The position numbers and the translations under genes were made by a program. This document shows positions 7,889 to 16,250 of a stretch of 64,000 nucleotides of DNA, piece by piece. Source of the DNA: VHCN01 sp964589935 (GTDB lineage: Bacteria > Verrucomicrobiota > Verrucomicrobiia > Limisphaerales > VHCN01); NCBI GenBank assembly GCA_964589935.1, contig CAZPVD010000006.1:1-64000 (forward strand), given 5' to 3'. The notes beneath the pieces were generated by a model, which was not told where the DNA came from, made no database searches, and saw nothing but the letters and a program-made list of their open reading frames with translations. The stretch's first letter is position 1; each line of letters starts with the position of its first letter.

Positions 7889-9004
7889 ATGGCCAAAATT
7901 GACGCCTTCTTCGACTTGATGTTCAAGGAGAAAGCCTCCGACCTGCATCTTGCGTCGGGCAATCCGCCGATCCTGCGCATCAACGGCGAGATGCACCGCG
8001 TGGATTTCCCGCCGCTGGAGAGCGAGACGCTCAAGGCGATGCTCTACGAAATCACTCCGGAATACAAAGTGAAGGTGTTCGAGGAGACGGGCGACGTGGA
8101 CTTCGGCTACGAGATTCCCGGCATGTCTCGGTTCCGCGCGAACTTCTTCAACCAGAAGAACGGCGTGTCGGCGGTGTTCCGGCAGATTCCGAGCAAGGTG
8201 CTTTCCTTCGAGGATTTCGAGAAGTTCGACGCGCCGCTGCCCGGCGTGCTGAAAAAATTCGCGATGCTCCACAAGGGCCTCGTGGTCGTGACCGGGCCAA
8301 CGGGCTCGGGCAAGTCCACGACGCTCGCCGCGATGATTGACTACGCGAACAAGAACCGGAAAGACCACATCATCACCATCGAGGACCCCATCGAGTTCGT
8401 GCATGAAAGCAAGAGCTGCCTCGTGAATCACCGCGAAGTGGGCATCCACACGAAGTCCTTCTCGTCGGCGCTGCGCGGCGCGCTGCGCGAAGACCCTGAC
8501 ATCATCCTCGTCGGCGAATTGCGCGACTTGGAAACCATCGAGCTGGCGCTCACCGCGGCGAGCACAGGCCATCTCGTCTTCGGCACGCTCCACACGCCGA
8601 GCGCGGCCAAGACGGTGGACCGCATCATTGACGTGTTTCCGGCCGAGCAGCAGAACAAGATTCGCGCGACGCTCTCCGAGGCGCTGCGCGGCGTGGTGGC
8701 GCAGAATTTGTTCAAGCGCATTGACAAGAAGGGCCGCGTGGCCGCGCTGGAAATCCTCGTGTTCACCACCGCCATCGCCAACCTTGTGCGCGAGAACAAA
8801 ACGCACCAGATTCCCGGCATGATTCAAGTTGGCAAAAAACTCGGTAACCAGCCGCTCGACGACGCGATCAACGAGCACCTGCGCATGAAGCGCATCGCGC
8901 CCGAGGAGGCCTTCGACAAGTGCCTCGAAAAGAAAAAGTTTTTCCCCTATCTTCCGAAAGACGTGCAAGAAGAGATGCGCGCGTCCGGCGAAATTGACGT
9001 GTAA
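7889..9004 (+). CDS. pilT: type IV pilus retraction ATPase PilT
   Basis: Hexameric cytoplasmic ATPase that depolymerises type IV pili. The 371 residues match PilT length. An N-terminal PAS-like region (FKEKASDLHLASGNPPILRI, residues 12-31) precedes Walker A GPTGSGKST (136-144), the Asp box EDPIEFVH (165-172), Walker B DIILVGELRD (204-213) and the His box TGHLVFGTLHT (227-237). First of three same-strand genes with gaps of 11 and 2 nt. No pilus assembly ATPase lies beside it; the PilB/GspE-type ATPase is at 25638-27380. Confidence 0.95.
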   Translation: MAKIDAFFDLMFKEKASDLHLASGNPPILRINGEMHRVDFPPLESETLKAMLYEITPEYKVKVFEETGDVDFGYEIPGMSRFRANFFNQKNGVSAVFRQIPSKVLSFEDFEKFDAPLPGVLKKFAMLHKGLVVVTGPTGSGKSTTLAAMIDYANKNRKDHIITIEDPIEFVHESKSCLVNHREVGIHTKSFSSALRGALREDPDIILVGELRDLETIELALTAASTGHLVFGTLHTPSAAKTVDRIIDVFPAEQQNKIRATLSEALRGVVAQNLFKRIDKKGRVAALEILVFTTAIANLVRENKTHQIPGMIQVGKKLGNQPLDDAINEHLRMKRIAPEEAFDKCLEKKKFFPYLPKDVQEEMRASGEIDV

Positions 9005-9015
9005 TCCGAGTTCCC

Positions 9016-10224
9016 ATGCGCCGCCCAGAACTGGACCAAGTGCTCGGCACGATGCTGGCGTCCCAAAAGGACGTCTCCGACCTCAACGTCACCGCGGACA
9101 AGCCGTTGCAGGTCGAGTCCAACAGCCAGCTCATGCCCGTCGCCGTGCAGCCCCCGATCGAGCGCCTCACGCCGTTCCAGACCGAGCAGATCGCGCTGAA
9201 TCTTTTGCAGGGCAACCGCCGCCTCACCGCCGATCTCATCCGCAGCGGCTCGTGCGACACGTCCTACACGCTCACCGGCAAGGCGCGCTTGCGCGTGAAC
9301 ATCTTCTCACAACGAGGCAACTACTCGGTCGTCCTGCGCAAACTCACGACGAAAATTCCGACCTTTGACGAGTTGAAGCTTCCGCCCGTTCTGCGCGATG
9401 TCTCAAAGGAAAAGACCGGCCTCGTCCTGGTCACCGGCGCGACTGGCTCGGGCAAGTCCACCTCGCTCGCAGCAATTCTCAACGAGATCAACGAAACCAA
9501 ATCCATCCACGTCATCACGCTCGAGGATCCTGTTGAATTTGTTCACGAGCAAAAAAAGGCCACGTTCAACCAGCGAGAGATGGGGACGGATTTTGATTCC
9601 TTCGCCAGTGGACTTCGCGCCGCGCTGCGGCAGGCGCCGAAGATCATCCTCGTCGGCGAAATGCGCGACCGCGAGACGGTCGAGATCGGCCTGACCGCCG
9701 CGGAGACGGGTCATCTGGTGATGAGCACGCTGCACACGATTGACGCGGGCCAGACCATCAACCGCATCCTCGGCATGTTCGAGCCGGAGGAGCAGCCGCA
9801 AATCCGCCTGCGCCTGGCGGACACGCTGCGCTGGATTGTCAGCCAGCGTCTGGCGCCGAAGGTCGGCGGCGGACGCCATGCGATCTTCGAGATCATGGGC
9901 AACAGCCTTCGCACGAAGGAAAGCGTTGCGCAGGGTGAAGCGGATGGGCGGACGTTCTACGAAATCATTGAAGCAAGCTCCACATTTGGCTGGCGCACGT
10001 TCGACCAGTCGGTGCTCGATTCCTACGAGCACGGCGTCATCGCCGAGGAAGCTGCGCTGATTTACTGCTCGCGCCGCGGGCCGGTCAGCCGCGGCATTGA
10101 CCTCATCAAGAAAAAACGCGGCGAAGTCACCAGCGACCTCACCGATCTCAAGGTTAAAAAGGGAGCCGCGGAAAAACCCGGCTCCGTCTCCGGCGGTCCG
10201 TCGTCCACGCTCAAGCTCAAGTAA
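9016..10224 (+). CDS. second PilT/PilU-type ATPase
   Basis: A 402-aa paralogue of the preceding PilT. Walker A is GATGSGKS (141-148) with Ala where PilT has Pro; Asp box EDPVEFVH (170-177), Walker B KIILVGEMRD and His box TGHLVMSTLHT (231-241) are intact, so it should hydrolyse ATP. The C-terminus is longer and ends in a Lys/Gly/Ser-rich tail of about 40 residues. In pseudomonads PilU follows pilT and works only with PilT, so a PilU-like accessory motor is a reasonable inference, but orthology is not shown. Starts 11 nt after pilT. Confidence 0.88.
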   Translation: MRRPELDQVLGTMLASQKDVSDLNVTADKPLQVESNSQLMPVAVQPPIERLTPFQTEQIALNLLQGNRRLTADLIRSGSCDTSYTLTGKARLRVNIFSQRGNYSVVLRKLTTKIPTFDELKLPPVLRDVSKEKTGLVLVTGATGSGKSTSLAAILNEINETKSIHVITLEDPVEFVHEQKKATFNQREMGTDFDSFASGLRAALRQAPKIILVGEMRDRETVEIGLTAAETGHLVMSTLHTIDAGQTINRILGMFEPEEQPQIRLRLADTLRWIVSQRLAPKVGGGRHAIFEIMGNSLRTKESVAQGEADGRTFYEIIEASSTFGWRTFDQSVLDSYEHGVIAEEAALIYCSRRGPVSRGIDLIKKKRGEVTSDLTDLKVKKGAAEKPGSVSGGPSSTLKLK

Positions 10225-10226
10225 CC

Positions 10227-10697
10227 ATGCCCACCGATCTTGGATTCGTTGCGCCCGGCGACAAGCCCGCGCTCCTCGCGCTGACAGATTACGAGCTGCT
10301 CGGCAATGTCCAGAGCATCCTCGCCTCGCTCGACTACAAAATGCACATTGCGGCCGACCACGAGGAATTCGACCGCCTCTTCGGCACCCTGCAATATCAC
10401 CTCGTCGTGATGGAGGACCGTTTTTCCTCGCCCACTGTCGCGGAAAACCGCTCCCTTGTCATGCTCCAGCACCTGCCGATGCAACTCCGCCGCCACGCCG
10501 TCGTCGCGCTGCTTGGCGACAGTTGCGAGACGTTGAACACGATGCAAGCCTTCCACCAGAGCGTGCATATCGTCGTCAACCGCGCCGACCTGGTGAACTT
10601 CGGCCGCCTCGTGCTCAAAGCCATTTCCGACAACGACCTTTTCCTCGCGACTTACCGCGACATCCAGAACCGCCTCGCGTTGGGACAGGAAGTTTGA
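10227..10697 (+). CDS. degenerate receiver-domain protein linked to pilT
   Basis: A 156-aa protein starting 2 nt after the PilU-like gene. Residues 16-140 can be laid on the (beta-alpha)5 order of response-regulator receivers: ALTDYELLGNVQSILASLDY, then YHLVVMEDRF at the strand-3 phosphoacceptor site, VVALLGDSCETL and HIVVNRADL. The acceptor position is Glu or shifted and the conserved Lys of strand 5 is Asn, so ordinary phosphorylation is unlikely. The position suggests a pilus-motor regulator or adaptor. The fold assignment is my inference from pattern, not from a match. Confidence 0.6.
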   Translation: MPTDLGFVAPGDKPALLALTDYELLGNVQSILASLDYKMHIAADHEEFDRLFGTLQYHLVVMEDRFSSPTVAENRSLVMLQHLPMQLRRHAVVALLGDSCETLNTMQAFHQSVHIVVNRADLVNFGRLVLKAISDNDLFLATYRDIQNRLALGQEV

Positions 10698-10811
10698 GGA
10701 CACTCACCGTGCCTCAAGTTCGCGTTGCGCGGCGTCCTACATTGTGGCATTTTCCCCGAATGTCGGGTCAGTCGTAGAAATGCCGTGAACCTTCAACCGT
10801 CTCAACCCACC

Positions 10812-11087
10812 ATGTCCGCGAAACGCTCCAACCACAAGCAAGCCTTCGCCCTCATCGCCCCCGATGCGCAGAGCGTGGCTGTCGTCGGCACCTTTTCAAA
10901 CTGGGAACAAAATCCCATCCCCCTGAAGAAGCAGAAGAACGGCGTCTGGAAGGCCAGCATCCCCATCGAGCCGGGCCAGCACGAATACCGCTTCCTCGTG
11001 GACGGCCAATGGATGGATGATCCCGAATGCCCAGAGCACGCGCCGAACCCGTTCGGCTCGCAGAATTGCGTGCGAATCGTGCAGTAG
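10812..11087 (+). CDS. stand-alone CBM48/AMPK-type glycogen-binding protein
   Basis: A 91-aa protein that is a single early-set carbohydrate-binding module. Recognisable points are VAVVGTFSNWEQNPIPLKK, GVWKASIPIEPGQHEYRFLVDG and the WMDDPECP..NPFGSQNCV ending of AMPK-beta/isoamylase N-domains. The start is ATG 10812 (MSAKRSNHKQ); the frame remains open upstream to 10725. No catalytic domain is fused. A similar single-domain protein is at 20413-20727. A role in sensing or recruiting to glycogen is an inference. Confidence 0.8.
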   Translation: MSAKRSNHKQAFALIAPDAQSVAVVGTFSNWEQNPIPLKKQKNGVWKASIPIEPGQHEYRFLVDGQWMDDPECPEHAPNPFGSQNCVRIVQ

Positions 11088-11092
11088 CAGAT

Positions 11093-12349
11093 TTACGCTC
11101 CGAGATTTCCCGCATTGCCGCGCAGCACCACCGTCTGCGTCGGCGTCGCAAAGGTGATTCCTTCCGCGTCAAACCGGGCCTTGATGCTCAGGTTGAGCTC
11201 CTGCATTCCCGCGATGTAAGCCTTGAAATTCGTGTCGTTCCACCAATGGACGACAACCACGTTGAGTGCGGAGTCGGTGAATTTGTTGAAACTCACGATC
11301 AGGTCGGCGGTTTTGGAATGGCCCCGATAAATTTCCTCGAGGATGGTGACGGCACGCTTCACCTTGTCCGACGGCAGGTTGATGGAAAGGCTGAAATTCA
11401 TCTCCGTCTTGATCGTCGGTCGGCGGCTCACATTCGTGATGGTCGCGTTGCCCATCGTCTTGTTCGGGACGGTGACAAGGTAACCGTCGAGACTGCGCAC
11501 CTTCGTGCTGCGCAGGCCGATGTGCTCGACTGTGCCGTCCACCTTGTCGAGCTGGATGCGGTCGCCGAGGCGAAACGGCTGGTCCACATAGACGGCAACC
11601 GCGCCGAAAAGATTTGCCAGCGTGTCCTGTGCCGCGAGGCCGAGCGCGAGGCCGCCGATGGAGAGCGACGCGAGCAGGCTCGTGATGTTCAAGCCGAGGT
11701 TGTGTGACGTGAGCAGCGCGGCCACGACGATGGCAAACGCCTTCAGCGTTTTGCTCAACACCGGAAACAGCATGTCGTCGAACGCCCGGTCCTCCAGGCC
11801 CTTCGCACGCGCGCGCCAGTGCTCCAGCATCAGATCAATGCACTTGACGGCAAGGTAGGTCAGCGAGATGGCGACAAGAATGTGCAGCCCGTTCGAAACC
11901 CACTCCTCGACCCACTGCGGCCACGGGAAAATGCGCAGGCCGATGTGCAGCAGCAGCACGAAGCTCACGACCTTCACCGGGCCGGACAGCAGCCGCAGCA
12001 GCAGCGCGTTGAACTCGTTCCCCTTTTTCGCGGCGGACTTCCGCAGCGAGCCGCGCACCGCCGCGTCAATGAGCCACGCGGCCAGAAACGCCAGCGCAAT
12101 GTAGATCAGCGACGCGCAATACTGCCATCGCGGTCGTTCAAACAGCTCCGGCTTGAGCGACTCGACCTGGTCCAGCCCGAAGGTCAGCCATTCCGCAGAA
12201 ATCAGCCGATCCGTCGGATTCAATTTTGCAGGCGGCGACGCCGGCGCCGCGTTCGTCACGGGCTGCGCCGAGGCCCACACCGACCACAGCAGCACGGCCA
12301 CGAGCGCGATGACATACCAGCGGAACGCGGTCTCGAATTTCACCTTCAT
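11093..12349 (-). CDS. MscS-family mechanosensitive channel
   Basis: A 418-aa inner-membrane protein with a signal-like N-terminus, a periplasmic stretch of about 70 residues, then four or five membrane helices. The pore helix and following beta domain are clear: LASLSIGGLALGLAAQDTLA, then LFGAVAVYVDQPFRLGDRI and VEHIGLRSTKVRSLDGYLV, which are MscS signatures. It should open on membrane tension to relieve hypo-osmotic shock. Convergent with the CBM48 gene (5-nt gap). 84 nt separate it from thiS, and nothing ties it to thiamine genes. Confidence 0.92.
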   Translation of the reverse strand: MKVKFETAFRWYVIALVAVLLWSVWASAQPVTNAAPASPPAKLNPTDRLISAEWLTFGLDQVESLKPELFERPRWQYCASLIYIALAFLAAWLIDAAVRGSLRKSAAKKGNEFNALLLRLLSGPVKVVSFVLLLHIGLRIFPWPQWVEEWVSNGLHILVAISLTYLAVKCIDLMLEHWRARAKGLEDRAFDDMLFPVLSKTLKAFAIVVAALLTSHNLGLNITSLLASLSIGGLALGLAAQDTLANLFGAVAVYVDQPFRLGDRIQLDKVDGTVEHIGLRSTKVRSLDGYLVTVPNKTMGNATITNVSRRPTIKTEMNFSLSINLPSDKVKRAVTILEEIYRGHSKTADLIVSFNKFTDSALNVVVVHWWNDTNFKAYIAGMQELNLSIKARFDAEGITFATPTQTVVLRGNAGNLGA

Positions 12350-12433
12350 GCGCGGGGAATCGAAGCGCGACCGTGGAACGGAAACAAGCTTGAAGACATC
12401 ACATCAGGATTCGGACCGGCGCAAAAAACGAAT

Positions 12434-12655
12434 TCAACCTCCTGCCACGATCTTCACAATTTCGAGACGATCGCCGGCCTGAAGCTGCCGCTGAGAAAAC
12501 TCCGAAGGCGCGACCGCGTCACCGTTGTGCTCCACCACGACGCTGCGCGGGAGCAATCCTTGCGCGACCAGAAATGCCTCAATCGAGCACGGCAGCGCAG
12601 CCGCAACGGGGCGGCCGTTCGCGGTGACTGATTTGTTCAACACGGCATCGTTCAT
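12434..12655 (-). CDS. thiS: sulfur carrier protein ThiS
   Basis: A 73-aa ubiquitin-like sulfur carrier for thiamine thiazole synthesis; its C-terminal Gly-Gly is thiocarboxylated and donates sulfur to ThiG. The product ends LEIVKIVAGG as expected, with the internal SVVVEHNGDAVAPSEF motif. ATG 12655 overlaps the stop of the upstream peptidase gene (ATGA), so the two are cotranslated. The N-terminal NKSVTANGRPV fits the first ThiS strand. thiG is not in the window; thiH is one gene upstream. Confidence 0.9.
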   Translation of the reverse strand: MNDAVLNKSVTANGRPVAAALPCSIEAFLVAQGLLPRSVVVEHNGDAVAPSEFSQRQLQAGDRLEIVKIVAGG

Positions 12656-13839
12656 CGGCCGATTTGCCAGAGCGTGATGCGGTTGGTCCCGCCGTCCACG
12701 GTCACGATCACCGAGTCGTTTCGGATTTCGACGCAACGCACGAGCACGGTTTTTTCGGCGAGCCGGATGCGGTGCTCCTCGCTCGGTGCAAACAACTGGT
12801 CGTTGATCTGCGCGGAACGGCGTGTCGCGCCGATGAACAGGCCGGCAAGACGCAGCGACGTGTCCACCGGCCGGGGCCGCGCCGTGCCGACAGGCTGATA
12901 GAGCGCGCCCTGCGCCACCGCGGGTTGAGCACCGCTGTCAAACGATGCCAGCGCGGCGGCATCGGGCGTCTCAGACGTTCCCTTGCGCGCCCATTCCAGA
13001 ATCGCCGGCAGCCCATGCTTGGCTTCGAGCGCGACCAACGTGTCAATCCGCCCGGCCGTGTAGCGGTTCTTCTGGATGCGCTCCTGTTCCGCCGTGTCTT
13101 GATGCGCCGAGGCGAGTTTGTAAGCGACGAGTTCACAGATCGCCTCGGTTGTGTTCGGCTCAATGAGGCGCGCTTCTGCGAGATTTTCATTCAGCCAGAG
13201 GTGTGTGTATTCGTGCGCGCAAACGCTCAACATTTCCGTGCGCGGCACGCCGCTCAGGAGCAGCACGCTGTGGGTCATGTCGCCGCCGGCGCGAAGCGTC
13301 TTGGAAAATCCGTTCTGCCGCGATGTCACCGGGAGTTGCTTGCCGTCGCGCTGGTTCCAGTAATCCACGTCCATCAGCGTCACCGAGATGTTCGTGAACC
13401 GCAGCGCGAGCGCCGGCCCAAATGTCTTCGCAAGCTCGCGCACCGTTTCGTCAAATGTGCGCCGCGCGTCCTCCTGCTTGAGCACCGCCGTGGCCGCGTC
13501 GAACTTGCAGATGAACCGCCCGTCAGGTGTCTTGATGAACCCGTCCTTCACCGGCAGATAACAGACCGCGCAGCGCGTCTCCAGCTTGTAGCAGTCGGCG
13601 CAAACGAATCCGCGCCTGTGATTCCACACTGTTCCAGTCAGCGGTCCCTTGCCGCAGACAACACAAAAAATTTCCTTGTTCGTCGCCGTGTTGTTGGTTT
13701 GTCCTACCGCCTGCGCAAATGCACTGCTTGAAACGAGCACAAGCGCGCATACGGCGAGGCAGGCCGCCCGCGCGGTGGTAACAATCACGCTTGAGCCGGT
13801 TGCTTTCATTCCACGCCCGCTGTGATTCCAAGTGTTCAT
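12652..13839 (-). CDS. secreted LIM-like zinc-finger plus DA1-type metallopeptidase
   Basis: A 395-aa exported protein; 13809 (MKATGSS) is an alternative start and the signal peptide ends near FAQA. Residues 59-114 carry CxxC (59/62), CxxC (80/83), CxxC (90/93) and CxxD (111/114) spacing, a LIM-like double zinc site. The C-terminal part has HEYTH (209-213) in CAHEYTHLWLNE and a downstream TEAICELVAYK with the presumed third ligand Glu. LIM plus this peptidase is the architecture of plant DA1 ubiquitin-activated peptidases (DA1-like family). The substrate is unknown here. It overlaps thiS and follows thiH by 34 nt, an odd guest in a thiamine operon. Confidence 0.75.
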   Translation of the reverse strand: MNTWNHSGRGMKATGSSVIVTTARAACLAVCALVLVSSSAFAQAVGQTNNTATNKEIFCVVCGKGPLTGTVWNHRRGFVCADCYKLETRCAVCYLPVKDGFIKTPDGRFICKFDAATAVLKQEDARRTFDETVRELAKTFGPALALRFTNISVTLMDVDYWNQRDGKQLPVTSRQNGFSKTLRAGGDMTHSVLLLSGVPRTEMLSVCAHEYTHLWLNENLAEARLIEPNTTEAICELVAYKLASAHQDTAEQERIQKNRYTAGRIDTLVALEAKHGLPAILEWARKGTSETPDAAALASFDSGAQPAVAQGALYQPVGTARPRPVDTSLRLAGLFIGATRRSAQINDQLFAPSEEHRIRLAEKTVLVRCVEIRNDSVIVTVDGGTNRITLWQIGR

Positions 13840-13873
13840 AAACGGCGGTTTAATTTGTTAGCGACGGTTTTTG

Positions 13874-15076
13874 TCAGGCGCTCAACGCGGCGTCCCAATC
13901 CTTCCACACCGGTTCGTAACCAAGCCGGCTGATGAGCGCGGCGATTTCGGCGGGCGAACGCTCGTCGGCGATTTCAAACTGTCCGGTCGCATTCGTGGCG
14001 CGGCTTGCGGGCGCGGCCCATTCACTGGCGTTCGCGGCGAGTTCAACGATTCGTCCGCGTTCCGTGCGGTGAATCTTGTCGCGGCCCGCGCCGGTGTAGC
14101 CGCCCGGCTCCGTGTGGCTGCCCGCGCTCATCAGCGTGATGCCGAGCGGGATGAGGCCGTCGCGCAGGTGCGCTGGCTCGCGCGTCGAGAGCACCAGTCC
14201 GGCGTCGGGCAGGAAAAGCCGCAGGGCGCACACGAGCTGCACGAGTTCGCGGTCGTTCAAGCGCGTGAGCGGCTGGAACTCGCCCGCGCACGGACGCAGC
14301 CGCGGAAGCGAGATGGTGACTTGCGCCTTCCAGCAATGACGCAGCAAATACTCCGCGTGTGCTGCGACGCAGATGGCTTCGAGCCGCCAGTCCGCGAGGC
14401 CGTGCAACGCGCCGATGCCAAGCCGGCGAAAGCCCGCGGCATACGCGCGCTCCGGCGTTTCCATGCGCCAGTCGAAGTCGCGCTTCGGTCCCGCCGCGTG
14501 CACCTGCGCATACACGTCGCGGTCGTAAGTTTCCTGATAGACCACGAGACCTTCCGCGCCGGCCTGCACGAGCGGTTCGTAATCCGCCGATTCCATCGGG
14601 CCGACTTCGAGCGAGATGCCCGGCACTTCCGCGTGCAACGCGCGCACACAGTCGGCGAGGTAGCCGCCGGAAACAAACTTGGGATGCTCGCCCGCGACGA
14701 GCAGCAGGTTGCGGAAGCCCTGCGCCTTGAGTGCGCGCGCCTCACACAGCACGTCCTCGACCGTGAGCGTCACGCGCAGGATGGCGTTGTCGCGCGAGAA
14801 GCCGCAGTAGGCGCAGTTGTTGATGCACTCGTTCGACAGATACAGCGGAGCAAAAAGGCGGATCACTTTTCCAAACCGCTGGCGCGTGAGCGCCTGCGAA
14901 CGGCGGCACAATTCCTCCAGACACTCGCCGCCCGTCGGTGAAAGGAGCGCTGCGAAATCCGACAGTGACAGCCGCGGCCGCTGCAAACTTTCGCGCACGG
15001 ACACCGCGCTGGCGCCCGCCGCCCGGCGCAACAAAGTCCCGCGCGGCAGCCCGTTGAACTCGTGGACAAAACTCAC
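13874..15076 (-). CDS. thiH: 2-iminoacetate synthase ThiH (radical SAM)
   Basis: Cleaves tyrosine to dehydroglycine and p-cresol, giving the glycine imine used by ThiG for the thiamine thiazole in anaerobic-style synthesis. The 400-aa protein has the radical-SAM cluster motif CINNCAYCGF (CxxxCxxC, about residues 61-68) preceded by LFAPLYLSNE, plus the ThiH-type LVVYQETYD, DWRMETPERAYAAGFRRLGI and MSAGSHTEPGGY segments. This makes it ThiH rather than ThiO-type oxidase. It heads a leftward group thiH - DA1-like gene - thiS. Confidence 0.92.
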   Translation of the reverse strand: MSFVHEFNGLPRGTLLRRAAGASAVSVRESLQRPRLSLSDFAALLSPTGGECLEELCRRSQALTRQRFGKVIRLFAPLYLSNECINNCAYCGFSRDNAILRVTLTVEDVLCEARALKAQGFRNLLLVAGEHPKFVSGGYLADCVRALHAEVPGISLEVGPMESADYEPLVQAGAEGLVVYQETYDRDVYAQVHAAGPKRDFDWRMETPERAYAAGFRRLGIGALHGLADWRLEAICVAAHAEYLLRHCWKAQVTISLPRLRPCAGEFQPLTRLNDRELVQLVCALRLFLPDAGLVLSTREPAHLRDGLIPLGITLMSAGSHTEPGGYTGAGRDKIHRTERGRIVELAANASEWAAPASRATNATGQFEIADERSPAEIAALISRLGYEPVWKDWDAALSA

Positions 15077-15193
15077 ACGCGCAACGTAACAAAAACGGGC
15101 GCATCGGCAAGGGCCGTGACGCCCGAACGGGACGTTGAGATTTGTGCATTATTTCCTCTGTGCTGTGGCACGGGTTCTGATACAGTGCCGGCG

Positions 15194-15445
15194 ATGAACA
15201 GGATTCGGAACAAAAACTTGACTGTGGAGCAGACTTTCGAAGTCGGTCAAATCTGGGAATTCAAGGACTCCAACCTACACATTGGGCTGGTGGGCAAGAC
15301 GCTCGTTCACTACAAGCATTACCGCAACGAACTCAAGCGCGCACCAGTTTCACTCGCCAACAAGGCCACCCTCGCGAAGTTCCTCCGCGCCAATCGTGCC
15401 GTGCTCGTCCGCCAAAAACGCGCGCGAAATGGTTCCGCATCCTGA
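15194..15445 (+). CDS. small hypothetical protein
   Basis: An 83-aa basic protein starting at ATG 15194 after a short gap. The central TFEVGQIWEFKDSNLHIGLV looks like a compact beta-barrel start, followed by a Lys/Arg-rich C-terminus (ANRAVLVRQKRARNG). I know no family for it. Coding status is supported by plausible amino-acid composition and by a lack of a better frame, but it remains moderate. The frame stays open upstream to 15062. Confidence 0.5.
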   Translation: MNRIRNKNLTVEQTFEVGQIWEFKDSNLHIGLVGKTLVHYKHYRNELKRAPVSLANKATLAKFLRANRAVLVRQKRARNGSAS

Positions 15446-15578
15446 CGGCTGGGAAGCGCCTGCACGTCCCACCTTCTTCCGGACAGTCTCTGCACATTCA
15501 TGCAAGGTCTGTAGCACCGTATCCATCACCAGCGCGCGCAGGCTTGCTTCGCCGCCGCCGCTCCGTTAAGCCAGCGCG

Positions 15579-16205
15579 GTGTTGAAGCAATTCTTCGAAC
15601 CGCTCCTCCAGTGGTATCTCGGCGCGCTCGACTCGGGCGGCTATCCGCTCATCGCGCTGCTCATGGCGATCGAAAGCTCCATCGTCCCGCTGCCGAGTGA
15701 GGTTGTCATCCCGCCCGCGGCGCATCTCGCGCACACGACGGGGCGGTTCAGCATGTGGGGCATCGTGCTCGCGGGCGCGCTCGGCTCGTGGCTCGGCGCA
15801 ACAGCGATGTATTGGGCGGCACGCTGGGCGGGACGCCCGCTCGCGCTGCGCTACGGCAAATATGTTTTCATTCCATCGGAAAAAATTGAAGCCGCGGAAC
15901 GGTGGGCCGCGCACTACGGCTCGGCGGGGGTGTTCGTGTCACGCCTGCTGCCCGTGGTGCGGCATCTCATCGGCATCCCGGCGGGCATCGTGCGTATGGA
16001 TTTCAAAATTTTCTCGTTTTACACGCTGCTCGGCTCGGCGATCTGGACGGCCATCCTCTGCTGGCTCGGCGTCGCAGCAGGACAAGATGAAAAGCTGATG
16101 AAAGGCGAACTGCATCGTATCACGCTCTGGCTCGTGTGCGCCGCCGCCGTGCTGGGAGCGCTCTACTACGCCTTCGTCCACCGGCACATGAAAGGGAAAG
16201 CGTGA
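15579..16205 (+). CDS. DedA-family membrane protein
   Basis: A 208-aa integral membrane protein starting at GTG 15579. DedA/SNARE-associated signatures are SGGYPLIALLMAIESSIVPLPSE (in parts: ALLMAIESSIVPLPSEVVIP), GALGSWLGATAMYWAARWAG, and the FVSRLLPVVRHLIGIPAG motif with its essential Arg residues. Family members act as lipid (undecaprenyl phosphate or phospholipid) translocases or affect envelope homeostasis; the substrate is not predictable here. Four to five hydrophobic segments. No operon partner. Confidence 0.92.
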   Translation: MLKQFFEPLLQWYLGALDSGGYPLIALLMAIESSIVPLPSEVVIPPAAHLAHTTGRFSMWGIVLAGALGSWLGATAMYWAARWAGRPLALRYGKYVFIPSEKIEAAERWAAHYGSAGVFVSRLLPVVRHLIGIPAGIVRMDFKIFSFYTLLGSAIWTAILCWLGVAAGQDEKLMKGELHRITLWLVCAAAVLGALYYAFVHRHMKGKA

Positions 16206-16250
16206 ACGATGAAGGATGAACCATGCGGCGACTTCATCATTCTCTAACCC
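16206..16250. repeat. GATGAA/TTCATCATTC simple inverted repeat
   Basis: GAACGATGAAGGATGAA is followed by CTTCATCATTC, so a GATGA-rich arm faces its complement. The same vocabulary recurs at 61879-61956 beside the integron. It lies between dedA and the alcohol dehydrogenase and overlaps the latter's 3' end. Confidence 0.45.

Noticed and set aside
7817..8968. 383-aa minus-strand frame opposite pilT
   Set aside because: Complement of a conserved ATPase gene; His/Arg/Val-rich GC shadow.
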